From assembly GCA_913778455.1 (NCBI GenBank), contig CAJYVK010000381.1:1-36340 (forward strand): 36,340 nt of DNA, in the 5' to 3' direction. The notes beneath the pieces were generated by a model. That model did not search any database. It was given only the letters and a program-made list of their open reading frames with translations, and was not told the origin of the DNA. Positions 1 through 7,356 of this stretch are shown one piece after another. The stretch is from an uncultured Hymenobacter sp. (GTDB lineage Bacteria > Bacteroidota > Bacteroidia > Cytophagales > Hymenobacteraceae). A program made the translations under genes and the position numbers. Within the stretch, counting starts at the first letter, position 1; every line of letters starts with the position of its first letter.

Positions 1-209
1 CAGATACGCCCGCCAGCCTGCGGCGGCGGGCTGACTACTTGGATACCGCGCAAAGTATTTGTTGCTAAGTAAAACGGCTTCCCTTGCGAGAAGCCGTTTT
101 TAATGACAAGCAGATTAATTAAAGAACAAAGAACGGCACCAAGCCAGCCCGCCGCCGCAGGCTGGCGGGCGTATCTGCGCAATCCGTTTAATCCGTTAAA
201 TCTGCGGTC
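1..209. repeat. 270-bp-type inverted-repeat element, copy 1 (left end cut by window)
   Basis: The left arm (1-34) and right arm (about 143-209) are reverse complements around a GATACGCCCGCC core. The right arm ends in ATCCGTTAAATCTGCGGTC, the same end as in copies at 10110-10378 and 14419-14688. The last bases overlap the stop codon of the minus-strand gene that ends at 209. The interior differs between copies; here it carries a terminator hairpin. Confidence 0.85.
71..101. terminator. rho-independent terminator hairpin
   Basis: The stem AAAACGGCTTC / GAAGCCGTTTT (71-81 and 90-100) has a short loop and a T tract on the plus side and an A/T tract on the minus side, so it could work in both directions. 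It lies in the core of repeat copy 1, downstream of the minus-strand gene at 209-550. Confidence 0.75.
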
Positions 210-550
210 TATTTTTTACCTTTCATCAGATTCTTACCCAGCGACTCTACGTTGAGTATGAACTGGTCTACGTCTTCATTAGCATAGGTACCATAGGCCG
301 ACGAGATGGTACCCTTGGTACCATCGGCCGTTTCGACGGCATAGAGAATGGCCATATCATCGGGGTTGCTTTCGCCTTCGAAGCGGAAAAAATCGACTAT
401 GGTCGTTTCCTCGGGGCTGAAAGAAGCCGCGTCGTTGTCGTCCATCGTGGTGAGGCGGCCGTCTATCACGCTAAAGTCGCGGGTGTAGCCTTGGCTCTTC
501 AGCTTCTTCTCGACGGTGGTCATCGAGGTCATTTCTTCTTTGTCCTGCAT
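209..550 (-). CDS. small conserved Bacteroidota protein (often labelled phosphoribosylpyrophosphate synthetase)
   Basis: This 113-residue soluble protein has no signal peptide or membrane helix. The middle part (FFRFEGESNPDDMAILYAV, then a GTKG..SAYGTYA segment) resembles a small Bacteroidota family that databases often call phosphoribosylpyrophosphate synthetase. At this length it cannot be a full PRPP synthetase, so that name is probably misleading and the function is unknown. The start is ambiguous: ATG at 550, or in-frame ATGs at residues 7 and 10. The residue-7 ATG follows an AAAGAAGAA purine run, and family members begin near MTTVEKKL. The stop codon overlaps the end of the inverted-repeat element at 1-209. 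Confidence 0.75.
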   Translation of the reverse strand: MQDKEEMTSMTTVEKKLKSQGYTRDFSVIDGRLTTMDDNDAASFSPEETTIVDFFRFEGESNPDDMAILYAVETADGTKGTISSAYGTYANEDVDQFILNVESLGKNLMKGKK

Positions 551-599
551 GGCGATAGGTGTTTTCAGATGGCGATGAGTGGGTGGGCCTGAAAACAGG

Positions 600-627
600 C
601 CGCCCCGGCTATACGGAGCCGGGGCGG
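600..627 (-). terminator. terminator hairpin after the Cys-rich membrane protein gene
   Basis: The 11-bp GC-rich stem CCGCCCCGGCT / AGCCGGGGCGG has a 6-base loop. Read on the minus strand it is followed by CCTGTTTTCAGG, itself a small hairpin with a T run. It lies 38 bp past the stop of the gene at 665-859. Confidence 0.65.
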
Positions 628-664
628 TCGGGGGTTGGCCGTTTGCAGGAAGATTTTGGCGGGA

Positions 665-859
665 CTATACTCGGCTGGCCGAGCGCGCCTCAATCGTGCG
701 CTGCAAGGCATCTACGTCGAGGGCCGCGCCGCACGCGCCGCCGCAGCCCTTGGCGCAGCCGGCCTGACCCTTGGCCGCGAAGGCCAGCCACACGCGCCGG
801 CCCAAGTAGAAGAGCGCGGCGGCAAACAAGGCAATGATAATAAGCAATTGAGCGTCCAT
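665..859 (-). CDS. FeoB-associated Cys-rich membrane protein
   Basis: This 64-residue protein starts at the ATG at 859 (MDAQLLIIIA). One membrane helix (residues about 4-20) is followed by a short basic stretch and the cysteine cluster GCAKGCGGACG. That is the layout of the small FeoB-associated Cys-rich proteins, which are thought to assist ferrous iron uptake. No feoA or feoB lies in the window, so the link rests on the protein alone. The same frame is open upstream to 916, but the preceding residues overlap the 3' end of the broken thioredoxin gene and do not look native. The tail after the cysteines (VDALQRTIEARSASRV) is unremarkable. Confidence 0.65.
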   Translation of the reverse strand: MDAQLLIIIALFAAALFYLGRRVWLAFAAKGQAGCAKGCGGACGAALDVDALQRTIEARSASRV

Positions 860-1962
860 GATAGGCGTAAAACCCGCGGCGCGGGCGGAAAGTTTGGCCT
901 GGCGGGCGCGGGCCACAACCGGCCGAGCGTGGCTAGCTTCTTGGTAATGTCGTCCACGTCATTAGCGCTCATTACCAAGACCCCCTTGGGATCGAGCAGC
1001 ATGTAAGTAGGAAAGGCCGTAACGTTGTAGCCCGAAATAACCGGCCCCTCATCGCCTTGCAGCTCGGATAGTTGCAAGCCGGGCACCTCATATCTACGAA
1101 TGGTTTTTTTCCAGATGGCCTGGTCACCTTTCGCCTCCATTCCAATGCCAATAATGGTCAGCTTGGGGCCATATTGCTGATGCAGCGCCTTCACCTTCGG
1201 CATGGATTTGATGCATGGGCCACATCAATGCCCCCAGAAATCGAGCAGCACATACTGCCCCCGATAGGTAGCCAGCGAGTGCTGGACGCCCGCCGTATCG
1301 GCAATGGTGAAGTCGGCCACCGGGCGGCCCACCGTGGGCTGGCCTTGCAGGATTTTTAGTCGCTTGGCGACCAATTGGCCCTGAAGGCTTTGGCGCACGG
1401 CGGGCGTGAGCTGCCGGGCCAGGGCCGCGTACTGGTCGGCCGGATACTTGGGCTGCGTCAGCGTCTGCCAGTAGAGTTCGTAGGCACTGGTGCGGGCCGC
1501 CGGGTGGGACTTGATAAACTGCCGGGCGGCTTGGCCAGCCAGCCGGCGTACTGAGTCGTAGGCCGCCTCTCCTTTGGCGGCCGTGGCGTCATACTTCCAG
1601 TCTACGGTGCGGTTGTATTCGTCGAGCAGGTCGTTTTCGGGCGTACCTGTTACCCGGATTCTGCCGGGTTGCGCGGCGTCGCCCTGTACCCGAAGGGTAC
1701 CCGGCTCAACCCAGAACTGTACGTAGCGCGAAGCCCCCGCCACGTAGAGCGAACCCAGGCCGTCGTCACCGGCGGTAGCGGGGTGCGTAAACTGCCCGTC
1801 TCGGGCTACGCGCACGGTGTCAGCCAGGCGCTTGCCCTGGCGCACGTAGCGGTAGAGCAGCGGCTTGCCCGCTAGCCCGGTGACGGTGCCCGTCAACTGG
1901 CTGGTTTGGGCGAGGGCGGGGCCAGCCAGCAGTGCGGCTAGCCCCAAGAGCAAAAATCTCAT
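712..1962 (-). pseudogene. TlpA-like thiol-disulfide oxidoreductase with DUF4369 domain, in-frame TGA in the active site
   Basis: The gene starts at 1962 with a signal peptide (MRFLLLGLAALLAGPALA). An N-terminal DUF4369-type beta domain follows (residues about 20-110), then a helical linker and a TlpA/thioredoxin fold. The reading frame continues unbroken through DFWGH-stop-CGPCIKSMPKVK. The TGA at 1225-1227 sits exactly where the family has the tryptophan of WCGPC, so a TGG-to-TGA change is the simplest explanation. After it the frame runs on with normal thioredoxin sequence (GIGMEAKGDQ, AFPTYMLLDPKG) to about 915. No stop is found at the usual end, and the frame stays open to 712, overlapping the next gene. 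The intact protein would be a periplasmic disulfide reductase or cytochrome-maturation type protein. As it stands, only a 245-residue fragment without the CGPC active site would be made. Confidence 0.8.
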
Positions 1963-1988
1963 AAGGCGCGGAGTAAGAGCGCCCTAAG

Positions 1989-2810
1989 CTACGACTTATA
2001 CTCGGCCTTCCAATGACGCTTCAGCACGGCCTGCATTTGCTCGTGCACGTGGCCGTTGGTGGCCAGGGTTTCGCGGTTGAAGACCGGGTCGCCATCGGCT
2101 AGCCACTGCGTGACGCGGCCACCGGCCTCGCGCACCAGCAGGATGCCTGCGGCCACGTCGTAGGCATTGATGTTGAACTCGAAGTAGCTGTCGAAGCGTC
2201 CGCAGGCCACGTAGGCCAAGTCGGTAGCGGCCGAGCCCCAGCGGCGAATGCCGCGCGAGTGCTGCGCGTACTCGGCCAGGATGGCCAGGTAGGCATCCAT
2301 GTGGTCGAACTTATAGAACGGCAGTCCGGTGGCAATGAGCGTATCCTCGGTGCTGGTCGCCTGGCTCACGCGGATGGGCTGCTCGTTGAGGAACGCGCCG
2401 TGGCCCTGGGCGCCCCGGAAGCACTCGTCGCGGCTCACCTCGTACACCACGCCCAGCACCGGCTCGTTGCCACGCGCCAGGGCCACGCTCACCGCGAAGC
2501 ACGGCAGGCCGTGGATGAAGTTGGTGGTGCCGTCAAGTGGGTCGATGATCCAGCGGTACTCGGTCTGGCTGGCATCGGTGTTGGCCACGGTGCCTTCTTC
2601 GGTCACGAAGCCGGCTTCGGGCAAGAGCTTTTGCAGACCTTCGACCAGCATCTTTTCCGATTCCTTATCTACGTAAGAAACCAGGTCGTGCAGGCCTTTG
2701 GTCACAATTTTCGATTGGTCGAAGCCGCTCACCTGCTGGCGGATAAAGGCACCAGCCTGGCGGCAGAGGTCGGCCACGGCGTGCGAAAGCGGGAGGAGGT
2801 CGGGGGTCAT
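1989..2810 (-). CDS. suhB: inositol monophosphatase family protein
   Basis: This 273-residue enzyme has the full IMPase signature. The metal-binding Glu is in VTEEGT, the first motif is WIIDPLDGTTNF (residues about 85-96), and the second metal motif is YDVAAGILLVREAGG near residue 220. Length and order match bacterial inositol-1-monophosphatases (SuhB type), which hydrolyse myo-inositol phosphates with Mg2+. Related members act on NADP or PAP, so the exact substrate is not fixed by sequence. It lies 99 bp downstream of lnt on the same strand. An inverted repeat (2822-2900) ends 12 bp before its start codon, so it may be transcribed separately from lnt or subject to read-through control. The symbol follows the family name. 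Confidence 0.88.
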   Translation of the reverse strand: MTPDLLPLSHAVADLCRQAGAFIRQQVSGFDQSKIVTKGLHDLVSYVDKESEKMLVEGLQKLLPEAGFVTEEGTVANTDASQTEYRWIIDPLDGTTNFIHGLPCFAVSVALARGNEPVLGVVYEVSRDECFRGAQGHGAFLNEQPIRVSQATSTEDTLIATGLPFYKFDHMDAYLAILAEYAQHSRGIRRWGSAATDLAYVACGRFDSYFEFNINAYDVAAGILLVREAGGRVTQWLADGDPVFNRETLATNGHVHEQMQAVLKRHWKAEYKS

Positions 2811-2821
2811 AAAGGAAGAAT

Positions 2822-2900
2822 GTAGCGCGGACTCTGTAGTCCGCGTTTGGGAATAAGCTAACCAAGTTGGCCTAAACGCGGACTACAGAGTCCGCGCTAC
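2822..2900. repeat. GTAGCGCGGACTC-family hairpin, copy 1
   Basis: Perfect 27-bp arms (2822-2848 and 2874-2900) enclose a 25-base spacer. Each arm is itself partly palindromic (GCGGACT..AGTCCGC). Related copies occur at 31640-31745 and 34589-34770. It fills most of the gap between lnt and the inositol monophosphatase gene. Confidence 0.9.
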
Positions 2901-2909
2901 TGCAGGCAT

Positions 2910-4556
2910 TTATCTCTTACGAATGAACGGCGTCAGCACTAAGCCGATGATACCCAACACGGCCAGCACCTGCGCCCCGCGCCCAATAAGCTCGCCGTGG
3001 CGGACGTAAAACGTTTCCTCGGTATTGAGGTGAACGGTGGCGCGACTGGCGGCCCCGACCCACCACCCAGTGCGGTGCGAGATCACGCCGCGCTGGTCGA
3101 TGAAGGCCGAAATACCGGTATTAGCCGAGCGGGCGAGATCGCGGCGGGTTTCAATACAGCGCAGGGCACCGTAGGCTAGGTGCTGGCGGTAGCCGGGCGA
3201 GTCGCTCCACCAGCCATCGTTGGTGATGAGACCCAGCAGGGTAGCGCCGTTGCGGACGTACGCAGCCACGAAGTCGCCGTAGATGCTTTCGTAGCAGATA
3301 AGCGGGGCCAGCCGCAGCGCGGGCGCGGTGGCGGTGGGCGGAAATACCGTACGCTCATCCTGCGAGCCGTAGGAGCCGACCACCCCGCCGAGGTCGATGT
3401 TTTTGAGCACGCTGCTGAGCGCGGGCGGGATTTTCTCCACCCCGGGCACCAGCTTCGACTTGTGGTAAAACTGCACCGGCGCGCTGGCGTTGGGGAAGTA
3501 AGCGGCCGTATTGAATACGTCATAGTAGCCCAGGTCGTCGCGGTGGCGGGCGGTGGGCGCGGCGTGGGCCTCGTCGGGGTAGGTGCTTACGCTCGTGATC
3601 CCCGTCATCAGGCTCAAGCCGGGGTGGCGGGCCAGCAGCTCCTGCCGGATGCGCCCGGCCTGCGGCGTGGCGTTGAAGCTGGCCTCGAAATACGTTTCGT
3701 CCAGCGCGGTTTCGGGCCAGAGCACGAGGCGGGTGGCGGGCGTAATGGCCGCTTCGGTGCGGGCGATGAGGCGCGTCAGCTGCTCGTTGAACGGAATGAA
3801 GTGCGGCGTACCGGGAAATTTGGCGTCGTAGGGGTCGATGTTGGGCTGAATAACAACGACTTCGGCGGCAGGACCTTTTTCCTGAAACGCGGAGCTGATG
3901 CCCAGCGAAAAGGCAATGGGCAGGGCAACCGCCAGCGCGGCGACTCCCCAGCGGCGGGCCAGCGCCGGCCGTGCGGCCACGCCCGCCGCCCCGAACAGCG
4001 CCCGAAATACCAGCACGTTCACTCCCCATACCCACAGCGAGCCGCCCAGGAAGCCGGTGTACTCGTACCACTGCACCCAGCCCGTGGCGCTGGCAAAGCC
4101 GTTGCCCAGCGTGAGCCAGGGCCACGACAAATCCCAGTGCAGGTGCAATTGCTCGAAGGCTATCCAGTAGATGGGCAGCGAGAGGTAGCCAATTTTAGTA
4201 CCGAAGCGCTGCTTGGTACGCCGGAAAGCCATGAGCGGCAAGCACATGAGCGCCGCGTTGAGCACTACGGCCGCGATGCCACCACCCAGCGTGCTGTAGC
4301 TTACCCACCAGGTCGTGAAGGCGTTCCAGAGCACCAGAAACAGGTACGTAAAGACAAATACCCGTCCGCGCCTAGCCCCCTGCGCCGTGAGTACCTGCTC
4401 CAAGCGCAGGTAGGGCACGAAGCCCACGAACAGCAGCAGCGTGAGCGGCACCGGGTGCACCGGCCAGGCCGCCCACAGCAGTGCGGCCCCGAGCAGGGCC
4501 AGCAGCGGGGGCGACTGCCCCAGCCGGGCCAGCGGGCCGCTAGGCGGCGGGGTCAT
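2910..4556 (-). CDS. lnt: apolipoprotein N-acyltransferase
   Basis: The enzyme N-acylates the diacylglyceryl cysteine of lipoproteins at the inner membrane, the last step of lipoprotein maturation. The N-terminal half has about six membrane helices (for example WPVHPVPLTLLLFVGFVPYL and LGGGIAAVVLNAALMCLPLM). The C-terminal half is a nitrilase-type domain with the Glu-Lys-Cys triad in WPETALDE, YHKSKLVPGVEKIP and LICYESIYG, and a further conserved stretch ITNDGWWSDSPG. A last hydrophobic helix (VLAVLGIIGLVLTPF) ends the protein. The frame is open to 4619, but the ATG at 4556 (MTPPPSGPLARL) follows GGAG with 9-base spacing, giving 548 residues and a short overlap with the end of rsmI. An upstream start would add a Thr/Pro-rich leader. 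Confidence 0.9.
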   Translation of the reverse strand: MTPPPSGPLARLGQSPPLLALLGAALLWAAWPVHPVPLTLLLFVGFVPYLRLEQVLTAQGARRGRVFVFTYLFLVLWNAFTTWWVSYSTLGGGIAAVVLNAALMCLPLMAFRRTKQRFGTKIGYLSLPIYWIAFEQLHLHWDLSWPWLTLGNGFASATGWVQWYEYTGFLGGSLWVWGVNVLVFRALFGAAGVAARPALARRWGVAALAVALPIAFSLGISSAFQEKGPAAEVVVIQPNIDPYDAKFPGTPHFIPFNEQLTRLIARTEAAITPATRLVLWPETALDETYFEASFNATPQAGRIRQELLARHPGLSLMTGITSVSTYPDEAHAAPTARHRDDLGYYDVFNTAAYFPNASAPVQFYHKSKLVPGVEKIPPALSSVLKNIDLGGVVGSYGSQDERTVFPPTATAPALRLAPLICYESIYGDFVAAYVRNGATLLGLITNDGWWSDSPGYRQHLAYGALRCIETRRDLARSANTGISAFIDQRGVISHRTGWWVGAASRATVHLNTEETFYVRHGELIGRGAQVLAVLGIIGLVLTPFIRKR

Positions 4557-5310
4557 CGTCGGCATCTCCGTCGTCGGCCGTCCCGTCGTCGTCGCGGGAG
4601 TGGTACTTGCTGCGCTCATGGCGTTCTAACTTAGCCCCTTCGATTACTAATACAATTTCGCCCTTCACGGCGGGGCGGGCGGCCAGGGTGGCGGCCAGCT
4701 CGCCGAGCGGGGCAGTGAGGGTTTCCTCAAATAGCTTGGTGAGCTCGCGACTCACGCTGGCCGGGCGCTCGGGGCCGAAAACTTCGGCCAGCTGCGTGAG
4801 TGTCTTCACAATGCGGTGCGGCGACTCGTAGAAAATAAGCGTCCGGGTTTCGCGAGCCAGCTCCTGCAAGCGGGTCTGGCGGCCTTTCTTCACCGGCAGG
4901 AAGCCTTCGAAGGCAAACCGCTCGGCCCCGAAGCCCGACTTGAGCAGCGCGGGCACGAAGGCCGTGGGGCCGGGCAGACATTCCACCCGCAGGCCCTGGG
5001 CCAAGCACTCGCGCACGAGCAGAAAGCCGGGGTCGGAAATGCCGGGCGTGCCGGCGTCGCTCACGAGGGCCATGCGCTCGCCCTTGGCCAGGCGCTCCAG
5101 CAGGCGGGGCACCTGCTGATGCTCGTTGTGCAAGTGGTAGGCCAGCAGGGGCTTTTTGAGTTCCAAGTGCTGCAACAGCCGGCCGCTGGTGCGGGTATCT
5201 TCGCACAGGATGAGGTCAACCTCGCGCAGGGTACGGATGGCCCGCAGCGTAATGTCTTCGAGATTGCCGATGGGCGTGGGCACGAGGGTAAGGGCAGCGG
5301 CGTCGGGCAT
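4540..5310 (-). CDS. rsmI: 16S rRNA (cytidine1402-2'-O)-methyltransferase
   Basis: This 256-residue tetrapyrrole-methylase-fold enzyme methylates the ribose of C1402 in 16S rRNA using SAM. Family motifs run in order: LVPTPIGNLEDITLRA at residues 9-24, LCEDTRTSGRLL, ALVSDAGTPGISDPG, CLPGPTAFVPALLKSG and FEGFLPVKKGRQ, then FYESPHRI. The last 25 residues are an acidic Asp-rich tail, unusual for the family but in frame. The start ATG at 5310 lies 4 bases after a TACCTTTG promoter box, so the mRNA may be leaderless. The 3' end overlaps lnt by 17 bp, which suggests translational coupling of the pair. Confidence 0.93.
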   Translation of the reverse strand: MPDAAALTLVPTPIGNLEDITLRAIRTLREVDLILCEDTRTSGRLLQHLELKKPLLAYHLHNEHQQVPRLLERLAKGERMALVSDAGTPGISDPGFLLVRECLAQGLRVECLPGPTAFVPALLKSGFGAERFAFEGFLPVKKGRQTRLQELARETRTLIFYESPHRIVKTLTQLAEVFGPERPASVSRELTKLFEETLTAPLGELAATLAARPAVKGEIVLVIEGAKLERHERSKYHSRDDDGTADDGDADDDPAA

Positions 5311-5314
5311 AGGA

Positions 5315-5322
5315 CAAAGGTA
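5315..5322 (-). promoter_or_regulatory. Bacteroidota -7 promoter box of rsmI
   Basis: TACCTTTG on the minus strand is an exact match to TAnnTTTG. It ends 4 bases before the rsmI ATG, so the predicted transcription start falls at or next to the start codon. No clear -33 TTTG was seen. Confidence 0.55.
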
Positions 5323-5328
5323 GCCGTA

Positions 5329-5422
5329 GCGTAAGCTTTAGCTTGCGAGCGAGCACTGATGTGGAGGGACGTTTGCTTACGTCGTTGCTCGCTGGTGCTT
5401 GCTCGCAAGCTAAAGCTTACGC
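5329..5422. repeat. GCGTAAGCTTTAGCTTGCGAG inverted repeat
   Basis: Two 28-bp arms (5329-5356 and 5395-5422) match with one mismatch and enclose 38 bases. It sits between the divergent rsmI and 5494 genes and is the only copy of this family in the window. Confidence 0.88.
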
Positions 5423-5493
5423 AACAGGCTTTCTACAACCCAAACGGGCTAACCTAAGTAAACCCTCTACCATTTGCTTAGCTTTCCCTTCCC

Positions 5494-6012
5494 ATGTCAG
5501 TTGACCCTAACAACCGCCCGATTCGCGTCATCAACGACGATACGACCGAACAAGAATTTGCCGCTGGCCTGCGCATTCCGAATGCCGACCCGCCCAAGAA
5601 CGAGAAAGCCCGCGGCGGCTTCGGCAACCGCGAGGGCAAGGAGGGCTACGGGACTGATTCGGAAGACGGCATCACGGCCGTGAGTGTCAACGCCGACGCC
5701 GATCGCCTCGACCACCCGGCCGATAACATGCGCACCGCCGGCGAGGGTGCCAACCAGCGCCCCAACCAAGACCTCCCCAGCCCCGACGACGAGCGCGACG
5801 AGGAAACCGGCCGCCGCCCCCGGCGTGGCCCCGTCGATGAGCTCGACGCCGACGACATGCGCCAAGGCCCCGACGAAATGGAGGATGCCAACTCGCACGT
5901 AGGCATGGGCCAGATGGCCCCTAAAACGCCCAAGCCCGTCACTGGCACCGACACCAATGCCGAGCTAACCGACCCCGGTGCCAAAGACTCGGCCCTCGAC
6001 GTCGGCTTTTAA
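5494..6012 (+). CDS. acidic, disordered hypothetical protein
   Basis: This 172-residue protein is rich in Asp, Glu, Pro, Asn, Gly and Arg, has almost no hydrophobic clusters and should be largely unfolded. It has no signal peptide or membrane helix. The composition resembles stress- or desiccation-related hydrophilic proteins, but no specific family is recognised and no function is claimed. It is followed by two more small hydrophilic proteins (6118 and 6340), which may form a functional group. A start at ATG 5494 is supported by the N-terminus MSVDPNNRPIRVIND. The coding sequence keeps the GC-rich third-position bias of neighbouring genes, which supports its being real. Confidence 0.7.
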   Translation: MSVDPNNRPIRVINDDTTEQEFAAGLRIPNADPPKNEKARGGFGNREGKEGYGTDSEDGITAVSVNADADRLDHPADNMRTAGEGANQRPNQDLPSPDDERDEETGRRPRRGPVDELDADDMRQGPDEMEDANSHVGMGQMAPKTPKPVTGTDTNAELTDPGAKDSALDVGF

Positions 6013-6034
6013 TAAAAGAAGGCTGAATTAGTGA

Positions 6035-6066
6035 TTGTCAAGCGGAGCACGCTTTCCGCTTGACAA
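6035..6066. terminator. perfect 12-bp hairpin downstream of the 5494 gene
   Basis: TTGTCAAGCGGA (6035-6046) pairs with TCCGCTTGACAA (6055-6066) across an 8-base loop. There is no T run after it, so it is a weak terminator candidate or an mRNA 3'-end stabiliser. Confidence 0.4.
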
Positions 6067-6117
6067 CTCCCCAGACTCATAATTCATAATTTCTAACTCA
6101 TAACTCCCCTCATCATC

Positions 6118-6288
6118 ATGGCAGACCATAAAGCAAACAAGCAGGGCGAATCGCACCAGGGTGGCCCCAACGTAGCCCAGCAAGCCGCTGGCACCGGTGA
6201 AATCAACGGCGCTCAGCGCGACGAAAAAACCGAGCAGCGCCTGCGGCAAGATGCGCAGGATGCGCCGCACACGCACCCCAACCGCTAG
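6118..6288 (+). CDS. small hydrophilic protein ending in THPNR
   Basis: This 56-residue reading frame starts at ATG 6118 (MADHKANKQGESHQGG) and ends at TAG 6288. It is Gln-, Ala-, Asp- and Gly-rich with no hydrophobic segment. Its C-terminus (EKTEQRLRQDAQDAPHTHPNR) resembles the C-terminal part of the next gene (EATEERLQNEADDAGTTHPNR), which marks the two as paralogues. That similarity is the main evidence that this short frame is translated. The region before the start is a degenerate AACTCATAA repeat. Function unknown. Confidence 0.65.
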   Translation: MADHKANKQGESHQGGPNVAQQAAGTGEINGAQRDEKTEQRLRQDAQDAPHTHPNR

Positions 6289-6339
6289 GTTGCCCGCGCT
6301 CGGCGCGACTCTTTTTCCTCGTACCCAACTCCTTTTCCT

Positions 6340-6552
6340 ATGTCTACCCACCACATTGCCCAGAACAAGCAGTCGCAGACCAACAAAAACCAAGCTGGCC
6401 TGCCCGAGCAAACCAAAGCCGATGCCCTGCCCGCTGGCAAGCTCGACGAGGCTACCGAAGAGCGCCTGCAAAATGAGGCCGACGATGCCGGTACCACCCA
6501 CCCCAACCGCGGCCACAACAAGCCCGACAACGGCAAAGGCAGCTACGCCTAG
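6340..6552 (+). CDS. small hydrophilic protein with internal THPNR motif
   Basis: This 70-residue protein (MSTHHIAQNKQSQTNKNQ at the start) is mostly polar and predicted disordered. The stretch EATEERLQNEADDAGTTHPNR matches the end of the preceding 56-residue protein and is followed by a short Gly/Asn/Lys tail. It lies 51 bp after that gene, so the pair is probably co-transcribed and ended by the terminator at 6575-6604. The role is unknown; a tandem pair of disordered proteins fits a stress-protective role, but that is only a guess. Confidence 0.68.
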   Translation: MSTHHIAQNKQSQTNKNQAGLPEQTKADALPAGKLDEATEERLQNEADDAGTTHPNRGHNKPDNGKGSYA

Positions 6553-6574
6553 CCAGTTGCTCAATGCACGAAAG

Positions 6575-6604
6575 AGCCCCGGCCAGAAAGGCGCGGGGCT
6601 TTTT
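6575..6604 (+). terminator. rho-independent terminator
   Basis: AGCCCCG (6575-6581) pairs with CGGGGCT (6594-6600), followed by TTTTT. It ends the transcript of the small hydrophilic protein genes. Confidence 0.75.
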
Positions 6605-6653
6605 CATGCCCCAAAACTCATAACTTCTAACTCCTAACTCATAACTAGAAGCA

Positions 6654-7355
6654 ATGGCTCGTCGCTTTGCCGCCACCGACCTGCACGGTTGCCTGCGCAC
6701 CTTCCGCTACCTGGTGGAGCAGGAGCTGCGCCTGCGCCCCGCCGACCACCTGTATCTGCTGGGCGACTACGTGAATAAAGGGCCGTCCAGCGGGGGCGTG
6801 CTCAACTACATCATGCAGTTGCAAGGATTTGGCTACCATGTGCACTGCCTGCGCGGCAACCACGAGCAGGAATTGCTGGATGCCCACGCCGCCCGCGGGG
6901 CCGAACCCTGGCGCACGCCCGCCGAGCGCGACATGACGCTGGCCAGCTTTGGCGTAACGCGGCTAGCCGACCTTCCTACTCGTTATCTCGACTGGATGGC
7001 GGCGCTGCCCTTACAACTCGAATTACCGGATTTTGTGCTGGTGCACGCCGGCTACAACTTCGCCCTGCCCGTGGCCGACATGCGCCACGATACGCACAGC
7101 ATGCTCTACACCAGGCATTTCGTGTACGACCCCAGCCGGCTGGCGGGCAAGCGCCTGCTGCACGGCCACGTGCCCACGCCCGTCGCCGAGGTGCAGGACC
7201 GCGTGGCCGCCCACGCGGGGGCCATCGGCCTCGATACGGGCTGTGCCTACCGCCACAATGCCGAGCTGCGCCACCTCACTGCCCTCAATCTTGATACCTG
7301 GCAGCTCCACCTGGTCGAAAATCGCGAAGCCCCCTACCCCATCGCCAAGCGCTAG
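6654..7355 (+). CDS. metallophosphoesterase, Ser/Thr-phosphatase-like
   Basis: This 233-residue calcineurin-fold hydrolase has the metal-binding motifs in order: ATDLHGCLRTF (residues 7-17), LLGDYVNKGPSS (about 39-50), LRGNHEQELLD, VLVHAGYNF, and HGHVPTP near residue 168. The second motif reads GDYVNKG where PPP-family phosphatases have GDxVDRG. The metal-binding Asp is kept, but the next Asp and Arg are Asn and Lys. Such N-K variants are common among Bacteroidota relatives and suggest a different phosphoester substrate. There is no signal peptide, so it is cytoplasmic. ATG 6654 directly follows a degenerate AACTCATAA repeat. The stop is 2 bp from the end of the convergent membrane protein gene. 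Confidence 0.85.
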   Translation: MARRFAATDLHGCLRTFRYLVEQELRLRPADHLYLLGDYVNKGPSSGGVLNYIMQLQGFGYHVHCLRGNHEQELLDAHAARGAEPWRTPAERDMTLASFGVTRLADLPTRYLDWMAALPLQLELPDFVLVHAGYNFALPVADMRHDTHSMLYTRHFVYDPSRLAGKRLLHGHVPTPVAEVQDRVAAHAGAIGLDTGCAYRHNAELRHLTALNLDTWQLHLVENREAPYPIAKR

Positions 7356-7356
7356 G

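Noticed and set aside
1225..1227. Selenocysteine at the TGA of the thioredoxin-like gene
   Set aside because: The TGA replaces the conserved Trp, not a Cys of CGPC, and no SECIS-like stem was evident after it.
1203..1230. Frameshift in the TlpA-like gene
   Set aside because: The sequence on both sides of the stop is in the same frame, so this is a nonsense codon, not a frameshift.
3180..4634. A 484-codon open frame on the plus strand opposite lnt
   Set aside because: Its translation is Arg/Gly/Gln-rich with no motifs. It is the antisense frame of a clear lnt gene in high-GC DNA.
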